Part shown: piece after piece, positions 44,980 through 54,240 of the stretch | Numbering within the stretch: position 1 is the stretch's first letter | Layout: each line of letters begins with the position of its first letter | NCBI GenBank assembly: GCA_012934845.2 | Contig: WNNJ02003166.1 | Coordinates: forward strand, 78,081 to 142,080 | Direction: 5' to 3' | Length of the DNA: 64,000 nucleotides | From: Pomphorhynchus laevis | Lineage: Eukaryota; Acanthocephala; Palaeacanthocephala; Echinorhynchida; Pomphorhynchidae | Position numbers and translations under genes: made by a program | Notes under the pieces: generated by a model | What the model was told of the DNA's origin: nothing | Seen by the model: only the letters and a program-made list of their open reading frames with translations | Databases searched by the model: none

Positions 44980-45528
44980 ATGAATACCCAAAATATAAAA
45001 TTGATAGTAAATAGTGTAATTATAATGGGATTTGATATGTGTGTATCTGGAAGACCCTTAGCGAGGTATAACCGTAATGAAAAGTCACAATGGGCGAAAA
45101 TGTATTCGGTATCAAGTGAACGATCGTACAATTGGCAGCAAGAGGGTTATGAAGAGGATATCGAGTTGATTGAAATAGATAACTTCTCAGAATTCGCAAA
45201 GAAAGTTTATCAATCTCGACAAAATGCTATCATATTGGCATACACGTCGTGGAAGGAGGATTATCAAAAGCTGTACGATCATCTGATTTTCATGCTACGG
45301 CAACGAACTTCTGTTGAGGATGGAAAACCTGTTCCAGCTATAGCCAAACTTAATTTGAAAACGACAAACACAGATCACTTTCCTCTGTCGAATAATAGAG
45401 ATGAAAATATAATTGCAATTTTACGGTATAGCAATGGACTCCAGACAAATTTTATAGTAAATGTTTTACCTCAAGATAAGCCGATCAACATAACTAACGA
45501 AATAAATAATTCAGATCTTATATGGTAA
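44980..45528 (+). CDS. Divergent protein disulfide isomerase a domain lacking its active-site cysteines
   Basis: 182 residues. The first 24 contain a hydrophobic stretch (IKLIVNSVIIMGFDM) that could be a signal peptide. Residues about 60-170 follow the thioredoxin-fold a domain of PDI: IELIEIDNFSEFAKKV matches the start of the fold, AIILAYTSWKEDYQKLYDHL takes the place of the usual FYAPWCGHCKALAPEY, and PAIAKLNLKTTN the place of RLAKVDATEE. Both catalytic cysteines are therefore gone, so oxidoreductase function is unlikely; chaperone or structural use, or decay, is possible. The stop coincides with a strong splice donor (TATG/GTAAGT, GT at 45525), so this is probably exon 1 of a longer gene. 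The missing C-terminal domains resemble the pieces at 51128-52170 on the other strand. Confidence 0.6.
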   Translation: MNTQNIKLIVNSVIIMGFDMCVSGRPLARYNRNEKSQWAKMYSVSSERSYNWQQEGYEEDIELIEIDNFSEFAKKVYQSRQNAIILAYTSWKEDYQKLYDHLIFMLRQRTSVEDGKPVPAIAKLNLKTTNTDHFPLSNNRDENIIAILRYSNGLQTNFIVNVLPQDKPINITNEINNSDLIW

Positions 45529-45596
45529 GTCCATCATAATCCATTTTAAAAAGCGCTTGAGTTGAACGCAGTGAGGACTTAGAAGACTGCTTTTGA

Positions 45597-45791
45597 AACA
45601 ACGAGTTTAAATCTAAACTGTACATAAAAGATTGCGTAGAAATGCAAAATGTTGAAGATTTGAGTTTTGTAAATTTGTATAAATATAAAGCTTTGACTTT
45701 AATCAAACAAGACTTTTATACATTCACTACAACAGTTAAGAAATACGAAAGTCAAGTTAAACGATGTTTAAAATTTAAATGTATAATATAA
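45597..45791 (+). CDS. Unassigned open segment downstream of the PDI-like exon
   Basis: 64 open codons without an initial Met, from NNEFKSKLYIKDCVEMQNVE to KKYESQVKRCLKFKCII. Lys/Glu/Tyr-rich, helix-prone. It starts right after a stop, 70 bp beyond the donor at 45525. It does not look like PDI. Possibly an exon or pseudogene scrap of another gene, or chance. Confidence 0.25.
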   Translation, partial: NNEFKSKLYIKDCVEMQNVEDLSFVNLYKYKALTLIKQDFYTFTTTVKKYESQVKRCLKFKCII

Positions 45792-45884
45792 TGTATAAAT
45801 TATATATTTATGTACAATAAATATTTTATATTTATTGTACATATCAATGTATATATTGTATACAATATAAAATTTTAGTTTAAA

Positions 45885-46209
45885 TTTTAATATAACGGCT
45901 TTTGTAGCTGACTTATTTTTAAGTTTTATAAAATGTGAATTTGTTCATAAACTGTGTAAAAAAATCTAAATTATATAAATATATGAAATATATGTATCGA
46001 TACATTGATGATATATGTGTATTTAATTCTAATAATTATTATTCAATAAACGAACAAATGTGTCCAGGTAGCCTTATTCTTAACAAAACCAATATTAATG
46101 ATAAAGAAGGTGTGTATCTAGATATGAACATTAAATTAACATTAACTAAAACTACTATTAATTTATATAGTAAAGATGACATATTTTAATTTACAAGAAA
46201 CATATTTTT
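45885..46209 (+). pseudogene. Naiad-like fragment N8, left part
   Basis: RT sequence with motif C (YRYIDDICVFNSNNYYSI) and GVYLDMNIKLTLTKTTI, ending within ACAAGAAACATATTT where the fossil retroelement begins. The same Naiad copy appears to resume at 50094 with GGCTTTCTTCAAAATCATTT, with about 110 bp of the family sequence missing between the two sides. Confidence 0.78.
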
Positions 46210-46214
46210 GTTTC

Positions 46215-46907
46215 TGGGGTCAAACGATCAACCTGCACTTTTAAAAGGCACACGACCTAGCCGGAAGAGAATAATCTGATACATCTCTGTGACTACGCTG
46301 GTAGGGGTCCCCTTTGAACTCGTTGTTTACTCCCTATAGGTGTTAGTCACGGTGGTGATATTATCCTCTCTACTAAATAAGTTAACAAAAGCTAAGTGAT
46401 CAGAGAGTACAACTGAAATATGTTTCTCTTATCTTGATCTCCTAGTTTTTTAGAAATACGGGGTTTAATTACAACTCATATTTCGATAAAGGATTACTTG
46501 TTTTTTTTTGAAACAATAATTCTAGTTATTCTTCTTTGAACTGAGAAAATAGCTACCTTGAACAAGTATAAACATACTTTTCGAGTGTTTTTTGGTTTAA
46601 ATTCATGCTAAACTTAATAGTGTACATTGGAATAGTGTATCACCTATTAAAAACTCTTGCATCTTTATACAAAGATCTTGGATGTTTTGTTGAAGGGCTG
46701 TCAGAACAACTTCTGAAGTTCTTCATAATTGATAGCATCTATAATTACATATTTCTATCATCTGTCTTCTACCATACTTGCACTGGGAGCACAGCTTACT
46801 TCCCGCACGTTATCACGTGACAAATTTCCTGGGTATAAATACTCAGAATTTAGCTCCCCAACACTTGTGCAAGCATCGTGAGCAAGAAGGAAGACAGCAA
46901 AAATTTC
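46215..46907 (+). repeat. Fossil element, left inverted repeat arm
   Basis: Begins GGGGTCAAACGATCAACCTG and ends near GACAGCAAAAATTT; reverse complement of 48983-49674 with very few differences. Includes a leader-like region and the start of the gag-like reading frame. Confidence 0.92.
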
Positions 46908-47066
46908 TTTTTCTTGAAAATCTTTCTTCTGCCTTCGCTGTCAGACGAAGTGATATCGCGTGTGATTCTGAGTAGATATAATCGACACGGAAGACACGTA
47001 GCTATGTGGGAAATTAGCTGTGATGTCAGAAGAAATAGAAACAAGCAAAAAGGAGAGTTAGTGATG

Positions 47067-48260
47067 TTACCATCTACTTGGAATGTCTGCCGGATTTTTA
47101 TCCGTAGGTATCCATTGTATAGGAGTACCATGCAGTTCCTGTAAGAAAAGATTCCCCATTGGAACCGTTTTCGCTCTCCCTTTGAGCACTGAGTAATATA
47201 CTCCCATGTTATCAGTATATATCTCCGCGTCTGGGTATAGTTGATGACCACACCAGGCGGCTAGGAGCTCAGCCTCAAATATCGGAAGTTCATATGGTAG
47301 CTCATATGTATGTACCTTCCCTTCTAAACCAACAATCCCAATTTGATTTTGGGTAGCATCCACGAAGATTCTTTCATGACATGCTCTTTGTTGTTTAGGT
47401 AGTTTCAGGGGCTCCTTATCAATGAGCCACTCCAAAAACCAGGATTGCCAAGGCTCATCCTGGTATAGGAGTTTATGCGCTGTGGAAAAGAAAGGCAGAT
47501 AGTAATTTATCAAACCTCTCAAACGCATCCCTTGGCGACTATAGACTGGTGATTTCAAGATTCTCAAATACGCTACCGCCGCCCTAAAGCGTGATAATGC
47601 ATCTGAGGTGATCTCGACACCATCTGTCGACCAAGTTCCCCCTAAGAAAGTGATTTTCTTACAAGGTCTAAGGATGCTCTTCTCATGATTTAGAGAGAGA
47701 TTTCCACATCTGCAGAGAGAAAGAAGCTTCCGCACAGCTGACATGAGAACTGTCTTAGAATTGTGCGATAGGATCATATCGTCAATATGAGTCCATGCTT
47801 CAACCCCTTGTTTTCGAGCGAAATGTGTTATGGCATTGCCTATCATTTGCGCCCAAAAGGGGCCCCAAGGTATTCCGAAAGGAACGACTTTGTAATGGTA
47901 GTATTTACCATTGTATTCAAAAGCCGTTTTTATCCAATCGGATGGGCATAAAGGTATCTGGTAAAACATTGATTTAAAATCAAGTTTGATATACCAGTCC
48001 TTACACACAATATGCTCTCTATCAAGAACTTGATATATCGATGGTAGATAGAAATCTGGGGTTTTACACCCATCCCATATCCTCCCATCGTATATCAGTC
48101 TATAGGAATCTTTCTTGGTAATCAAGAAGACCCTAGAGCAGTATTGTGGTTTCGTCCTTTTGGGTAAAGGAGCGATTATACCCTTCTTGATGTGATATCG
48201 AATGGCCTTTGTAAGTGCTAGACTTACGTTTGATCGCCATCGATGCCAACTCGCCGGCAT
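47067..48260 (-). pseudogene. Fossil element, pol-like RT and RNase H
   Basis: 397 codons. RT signatures: WYIKLDFKSMFYQIPLCP, VPFGIPWGPFWAQM, THIDDMILSHNS, SLNHEKSILRP. RNase H signatures: IFVDATQNQIGIVGLEGK, FEAELLAAW, IYTDNMGVYYS, and the closing NPADIPSRW. The compact RNase H with NPAD-PSR recalls DIRS elements and pararetroviruses (hepadnavirus-like). No integrase or recombinase part recognised downstream. Family assignment beyond LTR/DIRS kin is uncertain. Confidence 0.8.
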
Positions 48261-48329
48261 AGCTTCGATTCGTACTCCATTACGGAATATCGACCGAACA
48301 TGACCTGGCGCCTGACTTTGTTCTAAAAG

Positions 48330-49009
48330 TCAAGGGATGTCAGCCACATCAGAAACCTCAGGATGTCGTTGGTACGATGCAGATCGTATCCGAACAATCT
48401 CTCCTAACAACGATCCAAGATCGATGTCTTCCAATTCACGTTCGATGAACATGTCTTGGTGCGCAAGGACTATTGAAGTAGGTTCTTGCTGACTGAGTAT
48501 GTCTATATACTCGTTTACAGTCAGATTACCTTTCATCAATTGTATGAGATTCTGTTGTAGAACTGCATACACGTGTCCTCTCCTGATAACTGATCTACAA
48601 TTTCTCTTATTGGTGGCCTGAATAAATCAGGTATCACCGAGAAAATTGCATGCATCATCCCAGGGTCTCTACCTGTGGAGTGATGGATCAGATTCCTGAC
48701 AGTTTCAGCAGGGAAATGAGCTATAGGGAGTTGACATCTATTTTGCTCAATACCCCTACCGCTCTGCCGCTCGAAAGTTTCAAATGCCCAGTCAAGAAGT
48801 AAATCTTGAGCTGTCCTTCGAGATTGCGTAGGATATACGTTATGTATCCTAGGCTGATAAGCCCTATATAATGCCTCCTCTTCCCAGTACTCATAATCCA
48901 AATGGATTCTTTCCTGGGTGTCCATTACTAGGACATAGGCATAGGGCTCATCATTGGCGTCCGGCCAATGATGAGCAAAAAAATTTTTGCTGTCTTCCTT
49001 CTTGCTCAC
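48330..49009 (-). pseudogene. Fossil element, gag-like region
   Basis: Begins MSKKEDSKNFF inside the inverted repeat arm and continues with an acidic, Arg-rich region (HLDYEYWEEEALYRAYQPRI, GRGIEQNRCQLPIAHFPAET). It lies immediately upstream of the RT frame, the position of gag in this class. No zinc knuckle seen. Assignment is by position. Confidence 0.5.
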
Positions 49010-49674
49010 GATGCTTGCACAAGTGTTGGGGAGCTAAATTCTGAGTATTTATACCCAGGAAATTTGTCACGTGATAACGTGCGGGAAGTAAGCTGTGCTC
49101 CCAGTGCAAGTATGGTAGAAGACAGATGATAGAAATATGTAATTATAGATGCTATCAATTATGAAGAACTTCAGAAGTTGTTCTGACAGCCCTTCAACAA
49201 AACATCCAAGATCTTTGTATAAAGATGCAAGAGTTTTTAATAGGTGATACACTATTCCAATGTACACTATTAAGTTTAGCATGAATTTAAACCAAAAAAC
49301 ACTCGAAAAGTATGTTTATACTTGTTCAAGGTAGCTATTTTCTCAGTTCAAAGAAGAATAACTAGAATTATTGTTTCAAAAAAAAACAAGTAATCCTTTA
49401 TCGAAATATGAGTTGTAATTAAACCCCGTATTTCTAAAAAACTAGGAGATCAAGATAAGAGAAACATATTTCAGTTGTACTCTCTGATCACTTAGCTTTT
49501 GTTAACTTATTTAGTAGAGAGGATAATATCACCACCGTGACTAACACCTATAGGGAGTAAACAACGAGTTCAAAGGGGACCCCTACCAGCGTAGTCACAG
49601 AGATGTATCAGATTATTCTCTTCCGGCTAGGTCGTGTGCCTTTTAAAAGTGCAGGTTGATCGTTTGACCCCAGT
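48983..49674 (-). repeat. Fossil element, right inverted repeat arm
   Basis: Reverse complement of 46215-46907. Reading from 49674 it begins GGGGTCAAACGATCAACCTG. About 420 bp of further element-specific sequence follow on the right before Naiad resumes at 50094. Confidence 0.92.
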
Positions 49675-49824
49675 CTCACTTTAAGCACCGTACCTAGCTT
49701 TTCAAGAATATCTTTCCTCTTACTAAAGTAAGCCCAACAAACATAAAAAACATCTCCGCTTACACAAGATCAAAAAAATAAAGATATTCTATTATTTTTT
49801 ATATACAAACACAAAATAACTCTT

Positions 49825-50088
49825 CTATTTGCGTTTCTTCTTAGAAGATTGTGGCTTGTTATTTGGTTGTCTTATCGTGAGCCGGTCTTGCGTGCTGTAA
49901 CTTGGTGCATAGGAGGCAATTTGTAGGGGCCGGTTAAGGTCAAGCCCTACACGTCTGGCAAATTCTGCCTCAACCCCAGTTACACGAGGCAACTGAGGAG
50001 CGACAGTATGCCAGCCGTGGGTAACCGCCATATAGATGGTTACCACACGGCGGACGAAGATCTGAAACCATTCCTTTGCCACGTTCAA
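49825..50088 (-). pseudogene. Fossil element, tail ORF of unknown role
   Basis: 87 codons beginning MNVAKEWFQIFVRRVVTIYM with a lysine-rich C-terminus (SSKKKRK). GC-richer than the surrounding Naiad sequence, so it belongs with the insertion. Not recognised; the basic tail would suit a nucleic-acid-binding protein. Confidence 0.35.
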
Positions 50089-50093
50089 TAAGA

Positions 50094-51000
50094 GATCTTG
50101 GCTTTCTTCAAAATCATTTTAATAATTTAATAGATACATATATTAAACTGGGTTACTACAAAAATAAAATAAACAGAAAATAGTATAATGTATAAATTTT
50201 AAAAAAAAAATTATTAAAAATAAATTTTTACTTTAAAACGAAAATATTATCAGCGTTAAAATGGATCATTTTATAACAATTGAGGAGCCAATCAGTAAAT
50301 GACAAATGTAAATAAGGCTACATTTTGATAAAAATTCTTTCGGATAAAAAGATTAAATGGATTCAATGCAACAGATAATAAATTCAATGCCACGAAAAAT
50401 AAATTATACCGGTGCTGTAGAAAGTATTTCAACTATTCAACAAACTTCCAAATTCCCACTTCTCTAAAACATTGATAAAATTCCAATGTACAAATTATTT
50501 AAATAATTTAAGAGATACATATATTAAAATGGGTTACTACAAAAATAAAATAAAACAGAATTGCAACAATATGTAATGATACTGGCTTTCTTCAAAATCA
50601 TTTAAATAATTTAATAGATACATATTTTAAACTATGTTACTATAAAAATAACATCAAGCAGAAAATAGTAAAATATATAAATCAACACAATAATATAAAG
50701 AATAAATTTAAACTCTTAAGTGGCAAATTTTTATGGATGGATAATAAATAATATACTTTGCATTAGAATAAGATACTAGATAGTTATTTCAGAGGAAATA
50801 CATCATTAGCATGTATTTGGTCCCGCTGCTATGTTGGGTAGAGGAGTTAGGGGCCGAAACCTGATAGCATATCAGTTCCTCCTGATGACCTCTAATTCTT
50901 ATTCTGATACAACGTCTGTTATTTATTAGTCAATTCATAAAAATTGACTTTTATTTTAAATTTCAATTAATGTTAACTCGATTTCAAATTTCAATTTTAA
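50094..51000 (+). pseudogene. Naiad-like fragment N8, right part and tail
   Basis: Three overlapping pieces of the RT C-terminal end (50094-50240, about 50495-50560, 50561-50750), the last ending KFLWMDNK, followed by a complete tail: CATCATTAGCATGTATTTGG, GGGGCCGAAACCTGATAGCA, CCTCCTGATGACCTCTAATT, TTATTAGTCAATTCATAAAA. The repeats indicate internal duplication. 50245-50490 is unrecognised spacer. Confidence 0.72.
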
Positions 51001-51127
51001 ATTTTCACTTTACCTAAACTATATAAAGTTTTTTTTAAATCAATTTTATATATTATCTTTTATAATTTTTTATTTTAATTTTTTTAATTTTCACATTATT
51101 ACACATTATTACTTATTCAGGAAATAT

Positions 51128-52170
51128 TTAATTAAATTCTTCTTTTGCTGGAACTGCTACTGACCCTTTTTCAACTGTAGGCATGAATTTATCCTTGTCC
51201 ACAATTGCTGATTCTGATATTCCTTCAGTTTCAATAAACATAATAAAACTTTCTAAAGTACGATTTCCGCCATAAACAATTGGCTGAGCATTTTCACTTT
51301 TTGGGAATAACATAATTGTTGGGATGCTGCGAATAGGGATAGAAGGTATTTCGTTAAATGTAGCATCAATTTTAGTGACGAAGACATTTGAGTGATTTTC
51401 GAAATAAGTATCGAGCAAATTTTACACAGGTTCCATGCGCTGGCAAATACCACACCAGGATGCATCAAATTCCACTAAAACAGCTTTCGATGGATCATGT
51501 GATACAGAAATAATATTGCTCTGTACAAGAGTTTTGACTGGACCACAGTTCCAATCCTCCAGAAACTTCGGTGATCTGTAGTGAGACACAATATTGTTAT
51601 CTAAACACTTTTTAACGAAATACGTTAGATTAACGGCGCTTATTTCATTCTCATGTTCATATTTGTACTTAATCAAACCGCCTTTAATCTTGATAAGACG
51701 AATAGCCGGTAATTGGGTAGCAGTTATATCGAAAATCTCAAATATCCGTGAAGGATCTTCCAGGTCACTACCCACATTATCGAATACAACTGTCCCGCAA
51801 AATGACTATACGGTTTCCAATATAACATTTCTATATTTATCAATAATATCCTTTTTACTTGTGTTCAGCGAATTAGATGAATTTCCGCAAATAAGGGAAC
51901 GTTCACTTTAATATCAAACATAAGTTTAGCATCTTCAGCATTAAAATTTGAGAGCAACGGAACAATATTGGATTTCACAAAATTTTTAATTATATCATAC
52001 GTTGTTTCTCCTTCCATTACTGCTTCTAATTCATCAAACTTTATGTAAACCACCGTTTGTACACTATCTTTGACAGAGAAAAGATTTTTTAAGTTATCGA
52101 TCGGAATCGATACGAATGATGGTTCTCCCTCGAGACGTTCTGCTTGCTCATACACAAATTTTTATGATAA
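51128..52170 (-). pseudogene. Protein disulfide isomerase b-b'-a' remnant
   Basis: The minus strand follows PDI from late b domain to the C-terminus: VYIKFDELEAVMEGETTYD, LPAIRLIKIKGGLIKYKYEH, WNCGPVKTLVQSN, SKAVLVEFDASWCGICQRME, then TKIDATFNEIPSI, PTIMLFPKS and YGGNRTLESFIMFIETEG. The active site of the a' domain is CGIC instead of CGHC, and the end is KEEFN, not KDEL. Breaks: a frame change near 51862, an in-frame stop near 51808 and an in-frame TAA at 51422-51424. No introns seen in 1 kb, so it may be a retrocopy or one large exon. The N-terminal a domain is absent here; a similar a domain lies on the plus strand at 44980. Confidence 0.75.
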
Positions 52171-52189
52171 ACCAGAGTTATCGTGATCC

Positions 52190-53030
52190 ACGTGTATCGA
52201 GCTTGCTGCTTGATTGTGTTTGTCCATATTTTTAAACGATTCGCGCTGAGAGTGTGATATGCTTGACTGTCGCCTAGAAGCCACTGAATGATAAGGTTCG
52301 AAGTTGACCTGCAGACACGGATGAATCAAGCCCTTACCGCTTGGACCTTCGGTTTTATCCGATAGTCGAGATGCCTCGTTGGGTCAATAACCATTGGTCA
52401 AGCATGACATTTTAACAGCAGACCCTCTTGCGTGCGGCTCCGACAAGTCTTCAGGGATAATAAACTTTTCGAGTTCGAATGCCTTTTGCCGTTTAATTTT
52501 ACGTCGTGCTTAATACGCGAGTCGCCATCATTGACACGTTGTCAGATAAGGCTCTAGTAGTTTGGAAGACGCTGCTTATTAGGAGTGACTTGAATAAGAT
52601 GACCAGGCGAATCGAACCACGGAACAGGATCGGTACAAAGTCCAACACCCCTTTCTAGAAGTGGCCTACCCTACTTATCCAGGATCTTCAGAATCGCCTT
52701 GGCGTTCCCCCTCATTAGAGCGACGGATGCTCGTTGGAACAAATGACTCACTGCTTCGTTGTATGGGACACCGTTTCGTCAAAACATTGAGCAAGCCACA
52801 AACCGAATTGGCATCTCCCCCGGACCGTTCCAACCTTGATAAGTCTCGATTACTGGGGCCGAGAAACAAAAACTCGCTTCCTCCATCTTACGCTGATATT
52901 TCATCTCTTTATTACATTCGGCGTATTTGTTGGCGGCAAAGCCGGGGGGTTTGTGCTGCCATCGTCACAAAAGACTTCTGTTGGGGATTGGTGATTGCAA
53001 AATCAACCGCCAATGGAGGGTCCTCGTAAA
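52190..53030. other. GC-rich unidentified segment, probably decayed retroelement
   Basis: Composition contrasts with the AT-rich flanks and resembles the LINE islands of this window. One plus-strand frame of 122 codons (52661-53029, containing SLERRMLVGTNDSLLRCMGH) is open, and the surrounding frames are broken. No motif was recognised, so no family is claimed. Confidence 0.35.
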
Positions 53031-53500
53031 TGAGATTACTTAAAATTATTTAATTATTTAATTAAATAATTAAATAATTTTTTAATTATTAAATAATTAT
53101 TTAATTATTTATTAATTAAATTATTTAATTTTTAAATTTTTAAATAATTATTTAATTGTCGTAAATTATTTAATTATTTATTATTTAATAATTTAAATTA
53201 TTTTATCTTATTTCTTAATTTATAAATAATATGATATACGTGAACTCAGTTAGTTGATCTGATCTGAGTTAGCTAATATAAAAATTAATGAATTTCTAAC
53301 CTAGATGAGTTCAGATTTTTTAAATTACAATTTCTATTGTTATCGTTAGAGCTTATCTAATCTAAAATGATAATCTAACAACTATTTAGTATTTATAATT
53401 ATTTAATTACTTATTAGTTAAACATTTAAATTTTATTTATCTTATTTCTTTATTTATAAATAATATGAAATACGTAGACTCAGTTAACTGATCTGATTTG
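53031..53500 (+). repeat. Two solo Naiad tail ends
   Basis: Terminal-block variants near 53238 (ACGTGAACTCAGTTAGTTGA) and 53471 (ACGTAGACTCAGTTAACTGA), each preceded by AT-rich TTAATTATTTA runs and followed by a similar flank (AATTAATGAATTCCTAGC-type), so the unit is locally duplicated with a period of about 235 bp. Confidence 0.65.
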
Positions 53501-53720
53501 AGTTAGTTAAAATGAAAATTAATGAATTCCTAGCATAGATGAGTTTGGATTTTTTTAATAACAATTACTACTGTTAAATAGAAATGCGAAGCGATATATT
53601 TTCTACCATAAAATATGAAATATACCTTCACAGTTATGATTTATTTTCTTATCGTAATTAATTATATTATTAATAATATAAATATTTTTAATCTTTTATA
53701 TATTCTACTATAATAAATAG

Positions 53721-53905
53721 ATTAACAAAAAAGTTAAATTTAGAAATTTTAATTTGTCTTAAAGAATACAAAAAATTAAATACTAATCAATCAACTACTG
53801 AATTAATTAGCACCGAGGAGGCCACACTATTAAATACAACAACTGCCAGTAGCTGGGAGATAATTACTGATGATGATTATGTAGCGGATAACTGTTCAAT
53901 ACCTT
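53721..53905 (+). CDS. Candidate orphan exon
   Basis: Open between an acceptor-like AATAAATAG and a donor-like ACCTT/GTAAGT (GT at 53906). The translation contains LEILICLKEYKKLNTNQSTT and SSWEIITDDDYVADNCSIPC. Amino-acid use looks real, but the family is unknown. It lies 80 bp upstream of a Naiad 5' leader copy, so it might also be an element-associated exon. Confidence 0.3.
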
Positions 53906-53984
53906 GTAAGTTTTTTATTTAGCATATTTTTAATAAAACATATTTTCTAATATTTTAATTTAATTTTTAGATTTTTATTCTTAC

Positions 53985-54240
53985 ATCCCGGTAATATGAC
54001 CTCTGTCAGAAATACTGAAACTATGTATTATTGGTTACGACTTTATTATTTTTTATATTTTCTAACAAGGTTGGTGAATTATTAATTCTTAAAAAAGGGA
54101 GAAGTTTGCATCCCAAGGTGTTTACACTTTAAAATGTAAACTGCTTCACGTGATCACGTTTAAGAGACCAGGTAATGGCCAATAGCTAGGTCGCGTAGCG
54201 CGTGGAGTGAAGGTGGTAGATCTTTATAGATCTTGTTTCA
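53985..54240 (+). repeat. Solo Naiad 5' leader
   Basis: Reverse complement of about 29770-30040, close to identical (GGTAATATGACCTCTGTCAG to TAGATCTTTATAGATCTTGT). No GIY-YIG coding follows; the copy stops where the leader ends. Confidence 0.85.

Larger units (their letters stand above)
46210..50093 (-). mobile_element. Fossil RT/RNase H retroelement with long inverted terminal repeats
   Basis: A 3.9-kb insertion inside Naiad copy N8. Parts in minus-strand order: tail ORF (50088-49825), inverted repeat arm (49674-48983), gag-like region (49009-48330), pol-like RT plus RNase H (48260-47067), a short segment, and the second arm (46907-46215). Arms are about 690 bp and nearly identical, so the insertion is fairly young. 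Inverted rather than direct terminal repeats recall DIRS-type elements, but no tyrosine recombinase was seen; head-to-head nesting of two copies is the alternative. It looks incomplete and broken, with a few breaks. Confidence 0.7.

Noticed and set aside
46605-46820. Identical 71-residue ORFs at 46605-46820 and 49067-49282 as duplicated genes
   Set aside because: They are the same sequence because they lie in the two inverted repeat arms of the fossil retroelement; no recognisable domain.
46850-47251. 133-residue minus-strand ORF spanning the left arm and pol end of the fossil retroelement
   Set aside because: It is an alternative frame over the pol end and an inverted repeat arm; no family features.
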